NCBI GenBank assembly: GCA_017452265.1
Contig: JAFTMS010000022.1
Coordinates: 1 to 64,000 of the forward strand
DNA: 64,000 bases
From: Bacteroidales bacterium
GTDB taxonomy: Bacteria; Bacteroidota; Bacteroidia; Bacteroidales; UBA932
Reading direction: 5' to 3'
The notes under the pieces are model-generated. The model was not told the DNA's origin and ran no database searches. It saw only the letters and a program-made list of their open reading frames with translations. A program made the position numbers and the translations under genes. The first letter of the stretch is position 1, and every line of letters begins with the position of its first letter. This document shows, in pieces, positions 53,814-62,303 of this stretch.

Positions 53814-54356
53814 CTAATCGTTCGAGACTCCGACTACCCAAATCTTGTAAAGCAGTGCGGAATTTGCAGGAATTATGCCAAACGTCTTGTTCCCGAAGCC
53901 GTATTTTCCTGAAAACATTATTTCGCACTCCTCTCCGGCTCTCACTCCGACCAGCCCTTTGTGCAGTCCTTCGATGAGTTCCGTGTCCTTCATGTTGATC
54001 TCGAATATCTCGTAATCGGGGTCGGTGACGGACCATCCTGAGGATTCCGCCGTGCTCTGATGGTTGGTCACGAACATCGTGGATGCCGAGCCTGTGAATA
54101 TGTAGCCGGCATAGTAGAACGACACGGAACCTTGTGGGTCCAGCTCCTCTCCTTCGCCCTCCTTCCGTACGAGCCTGTTCGAACCTCCGTTCCTGACGAC
54201 CCTGAGAGTGTCCGTGCCGCTGACCCTGTTCTTCTCGATATACGAGTCGATCTTGCTTTCCTGGGAGCTGTATGTTGCCTCCAGCTTCTCCTTTACGCAT
54301 GCGCTGCCGGCAAGGCACATGAGCAGCAGCGCGGATATCCTTATCTTACTTTTCAT
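53814..54356 (-). CDS. Short FKBP-type peptidyl-prolyl isomerase lipoprotein
   Basis: 180 residues, lipobox AGSAC. After a helical linker (ATYSSQESKIDSYIEKN) a single FKBP domain follows (about 65-178): GSVSFYYAGYIFTG, ELIEGLHKGLVGVRAGEECEIMFSGKYGFGN, and the end NSALLYKIWVVGV. Its start overlaps the end of the DHH gene by 11 bases, so it is translationally coupled. An envelope folding helper, paralogous to the FKBP gene next to it. Confidence 0.9.
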   Translation of the reverse strand: MKSKIRISALLLMCLAGSACVKEKLEATYSSQESKIDSYIEKNRVSGTDTLRVVRNGGSNRLVRKEGEGEELDPQGSVSFYYAGYIFTGSASTMFVTNHQSTAESSGWSVTDPDYEIFEINMKDTELIEGLHKGLVGVRAGEECEIMFSGKYGFGNKTFGIIPANSALLYKIWVVGVSND

Positions 54357-55407
54357 CTTCCTCTGTCATGAATATATGTGTGTGACGCTCTACATATGCG
54401 GCCGCCTGTGTGACATCGGCGATGTCTCCGGGGATGTAGAGCCTTCCTCCCGCAGCGTTCTCGTGTCCCCCACCGTTGAAGTGCTGCCTTGCGCACATGT
54501 TGGCGGAGATGCCCTTCTTCGACCTCACCGAAACCCGCACAAGTCCCGCATCCTCCTTCAGCAGCAGGCTCATCTTCACCGACTCGATCGAAAGCGGCAT
54601 GTTCACGAATCCTTCCGTGTCGCCCTCCTCCACGTGGTACTCCAGCTGCGTCTTCCTGTCCAGCACGATGTATGCCACCCCGTCTGCTGTGATGGTGAGC
54701 AGATCTTTCATCATGTGTCCCATGAGCCTGAGACGGTTTTCGCTGTGGCGGTTGTACAGATTGTAAAGTATCGCGTCCCTGTCCACACCTGCCGCCAGAA
54801 GTGACGAAGCCATTTCCAGAGTACTCGGATATGTCGAGTTCGCGAAGTTGTTGGTATCCGTCGTCATGCCGGTCATCAGTGCCGTCGCCGATTCCGCCGG
54901 AAGCCTGCGTGCGTCCCCTCCGATCTGCGGCATGGCCGTCAGCACGTGGTACAGAAGCTCGGATGCCGATGAAATCTCTGTCTCCGAAAACGAGACGGCG
55001 AACGGTGCCCTGTCCGGATTCAGATGGTGGTCTATCAGTACCTTTGCGGCCGATGATGACCTGAGCACCTTCTCAAGTCTGTCGGCCCTGTGGAATGCGT
55101 TGAAGTCCAGGCAGATGACAAGGTCGCTGGAAGCTATTGCGGCTTCGGCCGCCCTGGCGCCTGACTCATGCGTCAGTATTGTGCCTGACGGAAGACCCGC
55201 CGTGATGAAGTCGAGGTTTGAAGGAAACCTGTCCGGCAGCACGATCTTCACGTCTTCCTTCCCGCAGCTCCGGAGAAATCCGTACATCGCGACACTGCTT
55301 CCCATCGCATCTCCGTCGGGCTTCATGTGCGTGACGATGCTGATGCGGCGGGCGCCGTCAATGAGGCGTTCCAGCCTTTCTAGCTTGTGTGTGCTGATGT
55401 CTTTCAT
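54346..55407 (-). CDS. DHH/DHHA1 phosphoesterase, NrnA-like
   Basis: 353 residues from MKDIST; the upstream frame crosses promoter sequence. DHH motifs: ISIVTHMKPDGDAMGSSVAMYGFL, LVICLDFNAFHR, LIDHHLNPD, and the DHHA1 end FNGGGHENAAGG. Metal-dependent enzyme degrading nano-RNA and pAp, or a cyclic di-AMP/pApA hydrolase in relatives. Head of a two-gene unit with the short FKBP lipoprotein. Two overlapping TAATTTTG boxes (55432-55447, minus) lie just upstream. Confidence 0.92.
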   Translation of the reverse strand: MKDISTHKLERLERLIDGARRISIVTHMKPDGDAMGSSVAMYGFLRSCGKEDVKIVLPDRFPSNLDFITAGLPSGTILTHESGARAAEAAIASSDLVICLDFNAFHRADRLEKVLRSSSAAKVLIDHHLNPDRAPFAVSFSETEISSASELLYHVLTAMPQIGGDARRLPAESATALMTGMTTDTNNFANSTYPSTLEMASSLLAAGVDRDAILYNLYNRHSENRLRLMGHMMKDLLTITADGVAYIVLDRKTQLEYHVEEGDTEGFVNMPLSIESVKMSLLLKEDAGLVRVSVRSKKGISANMCARQHFNGGGHENAAGGRLYIPGDIADVTQAAAYVERHTHIFMTEEDEK

Positions 55408-55431
55408 TTTCTGTGGCAGGTTTTTCGGGTG

Positions 55432-55447
55432 CAAAATTACAAAATTA
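55432..55447 (-). promoter_or_regulatory. Tandem -7 boxes for the DHH gene
   Basis: TAATTTTG occurs twice on the minus strand (55439-55432 and 55447-55440), both matching TAnnTTTG, 24 and 32 bases before the ATG. Confidence 0.45.
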
Positions 55448-55448
55448 T

Positions 55449-55480
55449 ATTGCATTTCATAAATCAATTTCCTAACTTTG
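55449..55480 (+). promoter_or_regulatory. Promoter of the membrane protein-DUF3822-rsmD unit
   Basis: ATTG (55449-55452), 20 bases, TAACTTTG (55473-55480). The -7 match is full, the -33 partial. It stands divergent from the DHH promoter. Confidence 0.6.
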
Positions 55481-55518
55481 TCCGGCATTTTGAAACGAAT
55501 AATAAAAACACTAAAATA

Positions 55519-56223
55519 ATGAGTTCAATTGTAAGAAAGGTCTTTACCTATTTAATTCTCCCTGTAGCAATCGTGGGACTTACTTATGCTATCGTCAGAA
55601 GTGTCATGGAACCTGTTGATTTCGAGAAGTACAAGAAGTATCGTACGGAAGTCGCTGTGCAGAGGCTCAAGGATATCCGCGATCTTCAGGTGGCTTTCAA
55701 GAACGTAAATGGACGCTATGCTCCGACAGTGGATTCGCTCAAGTGGTTCTATAACGAAGGCAAGATGAAGATTGTCCTTCAGGTGGGTTCTAAGGATGAC
55801 TCTCTGGCCATGGCACATACAAAGCAGGTTACGGCAAAGTACCGCAACCTCAAGGGAGACAAGCTCAATGCAAAGCTTCATGAACTTTATCAGGAGGGAG
55901 ACAAGAACCTTGTGTTCCAGGTTACAAGCGAGATTCCGGTAAAGGACACTCTCTTCAACGACCGTCCGAACTTCAAGGTGGACTCGCTTGCATTCATTCC
56001 TTTCAGCGGAGATTCTGTCATCATGGAGTCGACGATCAAGAAGGTTTCAGGCGTGAACGTTCCGCTCTTCGAGGCTTCGATGCCATGGAAATCGCTTCTC
56101 GTCGGTCTCAACAACCAGCTCCGCATCAATCTGGATGCCAAGAACGAGAAGGAGGGCAAGTATAAGGGCCTTCAGGTAGGAAGTATCTCAGCACCTAACA
56201 ACAACGCCGGTAACTGGGAGTAG
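55519..56223 (+). CDS. Single-span membrane protein of unknown function
   Basis: 234 residues from the ATG at 55519. One N-terminal membrane span (YLILPVAIVGLTYAIVRSVM) is followed by a soluble, presumably periplasmic domain with VAVQRLKDIRDLQVAFKNVNGRYAPTVDSLKWFYNEGKM. That segment is reminiscent of the helix-then-loop of pseudopilins, but no prepilin peptidase site (G followed by F/M and E5) is present. The family recurs next to DUF3822 genes in Bacteroidales, as far as I recall. It is 9 bases ahead of DUF3822, so the products may act together at the inner membrane. Function unknown. Confidence 0.75.
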   Translation: MSSIVRKVFTYLILPVAIVGLTYAIVRSVMEPVDFEKYKKYRTEVAVQRLKDIRDLQVAFKNVNGRYAPTVDSLKWFYNEGKMKIVLQVGSKDDSLAMAHTKQVTAKYRNLKGDKLNAKLHELYQEGDKNLVFQVTSEIPVKDTLFNDRPNFKVDSLAFIPFSGDSVIMESTIKKVSGVNVPLFEASMPWKSLLVGLNNQLRINLDAKNEKEGKYKGLQVGSISAPNNNAGNWE

Positions 56224-56232
56224 TCCTAAAGT

Positions 56233-56913
56233 ATGATACAGAACAAGAACAGGATATCCATTCAAGTCGGCTTGAGTGGATATTCTTTTCAGATAGAGGC
56301 CGACGGTCAGGTCCGCACGTCGGGGTGGACGAGTTCGGAGCGTATCTTCACGACTCCGGAGCTGCAGAAGCGGTACGATGACGTGGATGTGGCCGTATTC
56401 ACTCCGAAATGTACTCTTGTGCCGGAGCATTTTCATTGTCCGGAATCTTCCCGCGCATTGTTGTCGGAGGTTGTCGATGTGAATGAGGGTGATCCTGTGG
56501 ATTACGTGCCGGTACCTCAGCATGCAGCTGTCCTCGTGTTTTCGAATGCGATTGGGGAGACTCTCTCTAAAGTGATTTCGGAGACTGTCCTCAAGACGGA
56601 CGGCACAAAGTCGCGCCCTCTGCCCGAACTGTACTACATGCTCGAGTGTCTGCCGATGCTTCAGGACTACAACAGGATTCTGGCCTCGTACATGGACGGC
56701 CATCTGTATCTGGTGATTGCGCAGGGCAGGAGCCTGCTTCTATGCAATACGTATAAGGCTCCCGATTTCACGACGGCGCAGTATTTCATATTCCTGGCGA
56801 TGAAGAAGCTGCAGCTCAATCCGGAGATGTCGACGATATGTTTCCGTACCCCTCTGGAAACGGAACAGGAGATGTCGCTCTACCGCTATTTCAGAAACGT
56901 TGAGCAGTTATAA
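56233..56913 (+). CDS. DUF3822 protein (possible actin-like ATPase fold)
   Basis: 226-residue soluble protein starting NRISIQVGLSGYSFQIEADGQV and ending with IVEITHER-type motif-free helices (MSTICFRTPLETEQEMSLYRYFRNVEQL). From memory, a Bacteroides member of DUF3822 was solved by structural genomics and has an actin-like ATPase fold, as does PilM; no nucleotide-binding motif can be confirmed by eye. Its end lies close to the rsmD start and it is cotranscribed with that gene and the membrane protein upstream. Function unknown. Confidence 0.75.
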   Translation: MIQNKNRISIQVGLSGYSFQIEADGQVRTSGWTSSERIFTTPELQKRYDDVDVAVFTPKCTLVPEHFHCPESSRALLSEVVDVNEGDPVDYVPVPQHAAVLVFSNAIGETLSKVISETVLKTDGTKSRPLPELYYMLECLPMLQDYNRILASYMDGHLYLVIAQGRSLLLCNTYKAPDFTTAQYFIFLAMKKLQLNPEMSTICFRTPLETEQEMSLYRYFRNVEQL

Positions 56914-56929
56914 ATTATTGGTATATGAT

Positions 56930-57469
56930 ATGAGGATAATCGGAGGTAAGTTAAAGGGAAAGACGATACTCCCGCCGCAGGGATACAAGGCGCGTCCGAC
57001 GACGGATTTCGCGAAGGAAGGCCTTTTCAATGTGCTGAACAACGAGTATGAGATGGAAGGCCTGAAGGTTCTGGACCTTTTTGGCGGCACAGGAGCCATA
57101 TCGTACGAGTTCGCATCACGTGGCGCTTCGAGGGTATACTGCGTCGAGATGCTGCCTCTTCATGCGAATTTCATCAAGTCGCAGGCGGCGAAGTTCGGGA
57201 TGGAGAATCTTACGGTCGTCCGTCATAACGTGTTCGAGTTCCTTGAAATCTGCCGTGAGAAGTTCGACATAATATTTGCCGATCCTCCTTACGCCCTGGA
57301 GGATCTTGCCACGATCCCGGACAAGATCTTCGCCCGTGACATCCTGCATCCGGGAGCCTATTTCATTCTTGAGCATCCTGAAGAATACAGCTTTGAAACC
57401 CATCCGCGCTTTGTCAAGGAAAAGAAGTACGGAAATGTTCATTTCTCGTTTTTCGAGATGCCTTTATAA
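56930..57469 (+). CDS. rsmD: 16S rRNA (guanine966-N2)-methyltransferase RsmD
   Basis: 179 residues from the ATG at 56930, which gives the canonical start MRIIGGKLKGKTI. SAM-binding motif LDLFGGTGAISYEFASRGA (about 52-70), RPTTDFAKEGLFNVL, and the catalytic FADPPYAL (about 118-125). Methylates N2 of G966 in 16S rRNA. The longer reading frame to 56900 would overlap the DUF3822 gene and is not needed. Confidence 0.94.
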   Translation: MRIIGGKLKGKTILPPQGYKARPTTDFAKEGLFNVLNNEYEMEGLKVLDLFGGTGAISYEFASRGASRVYCVEMLPLHANFIKSQAAKFGMENLTVVRHNVFEFLEICREKFDIIFADPPYALEDLATIPDKIFARDILHPGAYFILEHPEEYSFETHPRFVKEKKYGNVHFSFFEMPL

Positions 57470-57479
57470 GATTGCACAC

Positions 57480-58334
57480 ATGAAGAAATTTTTCATAACA
57501 GCGCTTTTTGCCTTTGCCGCTTCTGCCGTCTCTCTGGATGCCCAGACGGCCAAGAGCCTTTTCTGGCGCAGCGATTCCCTGCAGGTGGAGGAAATAGTGT
57601 CCGAGCAGGCCGATCAGTACAAGAAGGTGGGTCATCATGGACCGGCCGTGGAGAACAGTCACATGGCTCTGCGTATATATTTCAACGACAGCGGTGCCGT
57701 GGACGTGTATTCCAAGAGCGGAAGAGGCATGGAACTGGAGCTTTACAAATGGTATCCGAATGCGGCGGACATGGAGAACGGCGCGGGATGTGACGAATAT
57801 CGCGTTGGAAAGACAGTCGGACTTGGCGGCATCGCGCTCTGGGACGGTTCGCAGGAGGTGAAGCTGGTGGCGACAAAGGGACGTACGGCCAGAGTAGGGG
57901 ATACGAAGAAAGGTTCGTATGCCGAGATGATAGCATACGGAGTGCCTTACAAGGGAGATACGGTGGATGTGTCCATAAGGATAGACGTTACGGAAAAGAG
58001 TCGTGAGGCTGTGATAACGGCCACAGAACTGTCCGGTCAGAAGGTGCAGTTCCTGACGGGCGTGAACTTTCATGAAGGCCAGAGCGTAAGCTGTGGTGAA
58101 GAATATATAAGTGTATGGGGAGTCCATCCTGCCGACGTGGCCGTGAATCCGGTTCCTGTCGGTGCAGGACTCTTCTTTTCCGGAAGGACTTTCCCGACCG
58201 TCGAGAGGACGGCAGACATGGTCAGAATCATATCGAGACTGTCCTCAAGCGTGAGCACAAGGGTGATTGCGGCATCGGCAAAGGAAGCCGAGCTCAATAG
58301 TGCAAGGCGCTTCGAGGCTTATATGAAGGAATGA
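57480..58334 (+). CDS. DUF4861-like exported protein
   Basis: 284 residues with a signal peptide (MKKFFITALFAFAASAVSLDAQ). The domain has NSHMALRIYFNDSGAVDVYSKSGRGMELELYKWYPNA, VGKTVGLGGIALWDG, and VSIRIDVTEKSREAVITATELSG, resembling DUF4861 proteins that recur in pectin and rhamnogalacturonan loci of Bacteroidota. It lies 10 bases after rsmD, about 8 kb from the pectin locus. A role in pectin processing is inferred from the family's usual company only. Confidence 0.7.
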   Translation: MKKFFITALFAFAASAVSLDAQTAKSLFWRSDSLQVEEIVSEQADQYKKVGHHGPAVENSHMALRIYFNDSGAVDVYSKSGRGMELELYKWYPNAADMENGAGCDEYRVGKTVGLGGIALWDGSQEVKLVATKGRTARVGDTKKGSYAEMIAYGVPYKGDTVDVSIRIDVTEKSREAVITATELSGQKVQFLTGVNFHEGQSVSCGEEYISVWGVHPADVAVNPVPVGAGLFFSGRTFPTVERTADMVRIISRLSSSVSTRVIAASAKEAELNSARRFEAYMKE

Positions 58335-58371
58335 CTTCAGACTAAAGTAGTGTATTTAATTATAAGTAGTT

Positions 58372-60081
58372 ATGAACCTTAACCTGAAAGAAGTGTTCCA
58401 GCCCAAACTGTTCGGGCTGTTCAAGAAAGGTCGTTATAATGGCAAGACCTTCACTTCAGACCTTATTGCCGGCATCATCGTCGGCATCATCGCTTTGCCT
58501 CTGGCAATCGCATTCGGTATCGCCAGCGGAGTGACGCCTCAGCAGGGCCTCATCACCGCAATTGTCGCCGGCTTCCTGATTTCATTCTTCGGCGGCTCAA
58601 ACTTCCTCATCGGAGGCCCGACGGGCGCATTCATTGTCATTGTGGCCGGAATCGTGGGCCAGTACGGGATGCAGGGCCTTATAATCGCCACCATCATGGC
58701 CGGAGTCTTCCTCGTCGTCATGGGCGTGTGCAAGATGGGCGTAATCTTCAAGTTCATCCCATATCCTATCGTGGTCGGATTCACAAGCGGTATTGCCCTG
58801 ACCATTTTCTCGACTCAGATGAAGGACTTCTTCGGTCTTCCGCTCGATCTGCAGGTTCCGGCTGGTTTCATCCCTCAGTGGGCCTGCTATTTTCAGAACA
58901 TAGGCAATATCAACTGGGTGGAGTTCGTCATGAGCCTTGTATGCCTTGTGATATGCTTCAGCTGGGGCAAGGTGACCAAGAAGGTGCCAGGCTCCCTCAT
59001 CGCCCTGATTGTCGGAACGGCTGCTTCTGTGCTTCTGAGCAAGTTTGCAGGGATCGAATTCGCGACAATCGGATCGAAGTTCCCGGAATTGGCGAACGGA
59101 CTTCCTATGCCGAAGCCTGTCGCTCCGGAATTCGATTATGAGACACTGAAAGGCCTTGTGTCTCCTGCATTTACAATCGCGATACTCTGTGCGATAGAGT
59201 CCCTGCTTGCCGCAATGGTGGCTGACGGTGCCACTGGAAAGCACCACAATGCCAATACCGAGCTTATCGGCCAGGGAATCGCCAATATAGTGACGCCTCT
59301 CTTCGGCGGTATTCCTGCGACAGGAGCCCTTGCGAGAACCATGGCCAGCATCAACAACGGCGGAAAGACACCTGTCACGGGCATCATTCACGCGGTAGTG
59401 CTTCTCCTTATATACCTCTTCCTCATGCCTTATGCCGTGTACATCCCGCTTTCATGCCTTGCTGCGATACTTGTGCAGGTGGCATACAACATGAGCGAAT
59501 GGCGTACGTTCAAATATCTTCTTCGCGGAGACAGATCCGATGTGGCTGTGCTTCTGATAACGTTCTTCCTGACGGTGATCGTGGACCTCACGGTGGCCAT
59601 CGAGGTGGGTGTCGTGCTTGCAATCGTACTCTTTGTGCGCCGTGTGATGCAGACGTCGGAGATTTCTGCGCTTGAGGGGCACCGTATAGCTGCAACGGAG
59701 GATGACGAGGCTGCCTCTATGGAGAATACGGACAGACTGGACATTCCTGAGGGAGTGGAGGTGTACGAGATAAACGGACCGTTCTTCTTCGGACTTGCAA
59801 GCCGTTTCGAAGAGCTTGAGCAGATGAAGAAGCCGGGTACGAAGGTGCGTATTATAAGGATGCGTAAGGTGCCGTTTGTCGATTCGACAGGAATCAACAA
59901 CCTCAGAAACCTCTGCGAAAGGACACGCAAGAGGGGAGTGACCGTCATCCTGTCGGGCGTGACCGAAAAGGTGCAGGCTTCTCTCGTGAAGTTCGGCGTA
60001 GACAAGGAGATCGGCGCGGAAAACATCTTCCCTCATATAGTCCCTGCCCTCGCAAAGGCAACGGAACTTGTAAGGAAATGA
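58372..60081 (+). CDS. SulP family anion transporter with STAS domain
   Basis: 569 residues. The transmembrane part (about 25-430) has the SulP signature region ALPLAIAFGIASGVTPQQGLITAIVAGFLISFFGGSNFLIGGPTGAF, and QGIANIVTPLFGGIPATGALARTMASINNGGKTP. A cytoplasmic STAS domain (about 455-565; KVPFVDSTGINNLRNLCERTRKRGVTVILSG) follows. Members carry sulfate, bicarbonate or dicarboxylates; substrate not decidable. The stop codon abuts the convergent epimerase gene. Confidence 0.95.
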   Translation: MNLNLKEVFQPKLFGLFKKGRYNGKTFTSDLIAGIIVGIIALPLAIAFGIASGVTPQQGLITAIVAGFLISFFGGSNFLIGGPTGAFIVIVAGIVGQYGMQGLIIATIMAGVFLVVMGVCKMGVIFKFIPYPIVVGFTSGIALTIFSTQMKDFFGLPLDLQVPAGFIPQWACYFQNIGNINWVEFVMSLVCLVICFSWGKVTKKVPGSLIALIVGTAASVLLSKFAGIEFATIGSKFPELANGLPMPKPVAPEFDYETLKGLVSPAFTIAILCAIESLLAAMVADGATGKHHNANTELIGQGIANIVTPLFGGIPATGALARTMASINNGGKTPVTGIIHAVVLLLIYLFLMPYAVYIPLSCLAAILVQVAYNMSEWRTFKYLLRGDRSDVAVLLITFFLTVIVDLTVAIEVGVVLAIVLFVRRVMQTSEISALEGHRIAATEDDEAASMENTDRLDIPEGVEVYEINGPFFFGLASRFEELEQMKKPGTKVRIIRMRKVPFVDSTGINNLRNLCERTRKRGVTVILSGVTEKVQASLVKFGVDKEIGAENIFPHIVPALAKATELVRK

Positions 60082-61059
60082 TTACAGTTTCCCGTGGGCT
60101 TTGAACCAGGTGAGTGCGTCGCGGACGGCTTCTTCCGTATTCCGGAAGGACAGGCCTAGTTCGCGGCGCGCTTTTTCATTCGTGTAGTAGTTGTGGATGC
60201 AGAGCAGCTTCATGTTCGGCAGGGTGGCATCTGTCTTTATACCTATATTATATAGGCCGCTGCATATGTGGCCGGCACCCAGCAGAAGCCACGCAGGGAC
60301 ACGGACGAGACTCATCTTTTTTCCTGACAGGCGTGAGAGGGTAGTATAGAATGTGTGGTAGTCCATGTTCTCGCCGCTCAGAAGGTAGGCTTCCCCGTTA
60401 CGGCCTTTGGTCAGGGCCGCTACGATTCCTTTGCTTACATCGCCGACGTGTACGAAATTCTTGCCTCCCGGAGGCGCTGCCATTATCCTTTTCCCGTATC
60501 CCATCATGATTATGCGTCCTGAACTCGGACGGTCGTCCATCGGCCCGAGCATGAATGTGGGATTTACGGTTATGATCTCGATGCGGTCTGTGTATCTCCT
60601 TAGCTCATTCTGGGCTTCCGCCTTGCTGAGGGCGTACATCGATTCCGTGAATGGAGGTCTGGTCGGCTTTGTCTCGTCTCCGGGCGCTTCTGTGCTTCCG
60701 TATGCAAAGGCGTTGGCGGAGCTTACGTATACCATACGCTTCACTCCGGCGTCGATTCCTGCCCGGGCAAGCTGCAGGGTGGCCTCTACATTTACCTTGC
60801 GGTAGTCTTCATATCTTCCAGTCTGACCTGTCATGGCGGCGATGTGCACTATGTAGTCGCATCCCTGTACGGCTTCCTGTATGAAATCCTTGTCCGTGAA
60901 ACTGCCCTCAAACAGTTCCAAAGCAGGATCTGCATCTCCTATGAACGTTTCTTTCCTGCGCAGTACTCCGCGCACTCCGTATCCGGAACCGAGAAGTTCC
61001 GCTATTGCATTCGTGGCCAGAAAACCGTTTGCCCCGGTGACCAGTACCTTTCCTTTCAT
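60082..61059 (-). CDS. NAD(P)-dependent epimerase/dehydratase, dihydroflavonol reductase-like
   Basis: 325-residue extended short-chain dehydrogenase. Rossmann motif KVLVTGANGFLATNAIAELL (G-x-x-G-x-x-A form), CDYIVHIAAMTG, YVSSANAFAYGS and the catalytic YALSKAEAQNEL (Y-x-x-x-K). Most similar in pattern to the dihydroflavonol-4-reductase/3-beta-HSD group. Substrate unknown. It ends at the stop of the SulP gene and begins 12 bases after the nadD stop, so it may be cotranscribed with gmk and nadD. Confidence 0.88.
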   Translation of the reverse strand: MKGKVLVTGANGFLATNAIAELLGSGYGVRGVLRRKETFIGDADPALELFEGSFTDKDFIQEAVQGCDYIVHIAAMTGQTGRYEDYRKVNVEATLQLARAGIDAGVKRMVYVSSANAFAYGSTEAPGDETKPTRPPFTESMYALSKAEAQNELRRYTDRIEIITVNPTFMLGPMDDRPSSGRIIMMGYGKRIMAAPPGGKNFVHVGDVSKGIVAALTKGRNGEAYLLSGENMDYHTFYTTLSRLSGKKMSLVRVPAWLLLGAGHICSGLYNIGIKTDATLPNMKLLCIHNYYTNEKARRELGLSFRNTEEAVRDALTWFKAHGKL

Positions 61060-61071
61060 GTTCTTTTATGT

Positions 61072-61629
61072 TTACATGAGATAGCCGCTCATGTCTTTCC
61101 CGGCGGCCAGTCCTTCCCTTATTTGAGTGGACGAGATGTCCACCATGTCTGCGTTCAGGATTTCGATTCTGTAGGCGTAATCCTCTTCCAGCAGTTCCTC
61201 TCTGATGCTTTCAAGGTCGAATCCTGCACGCGGATATACAGCAGCTCCGTATTCCTTCAGAATCCTCCTGTAGTCCTTCCAGCGTCTGATGTCCGCGAGA
61301 TTGTCCGCTCCCATGATCAGGGTGAAGCTGTTTTCCGGCTCACGCTCCTTCAGGGCGTCCAGGGTGCGGATCGTATAATGCGGTTCCGGCATGTCCAGCT
61401 CGATGTCGTCAGCCTTCACCTTGCCCAGACGGTGCCTTTCGACAGCCTGCACTGCAGCCAGGTAGCGCTCGCGTCCGCTCGTGCTGCTGATTCCCTCCTT
61501 CAGCGGATTCTTGGGCGAGACTATGAGGTATACCATGTCATAGCCGGCGGCCTCGGTCATGTGACGGATGATTGCGAGGTGGCCGATGTGCAGAGGGTTG
61601 AACGAGCCGCTGTATACTGCTGTCTTCAT
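61072..61629 (-). CDS. nadD: Nicotinate-nucleotide adenylyltransferase
   Basis: Transfers AMP from ATP to nicotinate mononucleotide in NAD synthesis. 185 residues with the nucleotidyltransferase H-x-G-H motif (SGSFNPLHIGHLAIIRH, H14 and H17), SPKNPLKE, LIMGADNLADIRRWKDY and the C-terminal ISSTQIREG. Its ATG overlaps the gmk stop by four bases. Confidence 0.95.
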   Translation of the reverse strand: MKTAVYSGSFNPLHIGHLAIIRHMTEAAGYDMVYLIVSPKNPLKEGISSTSGRERYLAAVQAVERHRLGKVKADDIELDMPEPHYTIRTLDALKEREPENSFTLIMGADNLADIRRWKDYRRILKEYGAAVYPRAGFDLESIREELLEEDYAYRIEILNADMVDISSTQIREGLAAGKDMSGYLM

Positions 61630-62198
61630 GAGTTTGTCAGGAAGCTGCCGATGACCTGCTCGGCTTCCGCAAAGGCCTTCGACAGGTCGTCGTTCACCAG
61701 TACGTAGTCGAACTTTCCAGCAGCGAACTCCATCTCCGAGGCTGCCTTGGCGACGCGCTTTTCGATTGCCTCAGGCGTGTCCGTGCCACGTCCTACAAGC
61801 CTTTCGCGCAGGACTTCCACTGACGGAGCCTGGATGAACACCGAGAGCGCCTTCTCCCCGAATATCCTCTTCAGGTTCACTCCGCCCTGCACGTCGATAT
61901 CGAACACGATTGCGTGTCCCTTTGCCCAGATACGGTTCACTTCCGATTTCAGCGTCCCGTAGAATGAACCGGGATACACTTCCTCATGCTCCACGAACTT
62001 GTCTTCCTCAATCATCTGCCTGAATTCTTCGGCCGTGTAGAAGTAATACTCGACGCCATGCTGCTCCTGGCCGCGCGGTGCCCTCGATGTGGCTGAAATT
62101 GAAAACTCCAGCTCGGGATGCAGTCCGAGGATGTGGTTCACGATTGTGCTTTTGCCGGCTCCCGATGGGGCGGAGAAAATGATGACCTTGTTGCCCAT
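61626..62198 (-). CDS. gmk: Guanylate kinase
   Basis: Phosphorylates GMP to GDP. 190 residues with P-loop FSAPSGAGKSTIV, the GMP-binding SISATSRAPRGQEQHGVEYYF, EVYPGSFYGTLKSEV and FDIDVQGG. First gene of gmk-nadD-epimerase, divergent from the aldolase gene. Confidence 0.96.
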   Translation of the reverse strand: MGNKVIIFSAPSGAGKSTIVNHILGLHPELEFSISATSRAPRGQEQHGVEYYFYTAEEFRQMIEEDKFVEHEEVYPGSFYGTLKSEVNRIWAKGHAIVFDIDVQGGVNLKRIFGEKALSVFIQAPSVEVLRERLVGRGTDTPEAIEKRVAKAASEMEFAAGKFDYVLVNDDLSKAFAEAEQVIGSFLTNS

Positions 62199-62238
62199 GT
62201 TTTGAATATAGTTTTTTGTCTACTGTTTCAATATTCGA

Positions 62239-62256
62239 CAAAAATAACTATTTTTG
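62239..62256. promoter_or_regulatory. Face-to-face -7 boxes between gmk and the aldolase gene
   Basis: TATTTTTG on the plus strand (62249-62256) serves the aldolase gene, with a TTTC at 62226-62229 nineteen bases upstream. TATTTTTG on the minus strand (62246-62239) serves gmk. The boxes are two bases apart, so polymerases cannot hold both at once. Confidence 0.6.
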
Positions 62257-62303
62257 CCAAGATTTTGTGAAAACGAAACGATTTTAAAACAATTTATAGA
62301 ATT

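Noticed and set aside
55519-56223. True pilin or pseudopilin
   Set aside because: No prepilin peptidase site (G then F/M, E at +5) at the N-terminus; only the periplasmic pattern is similar.
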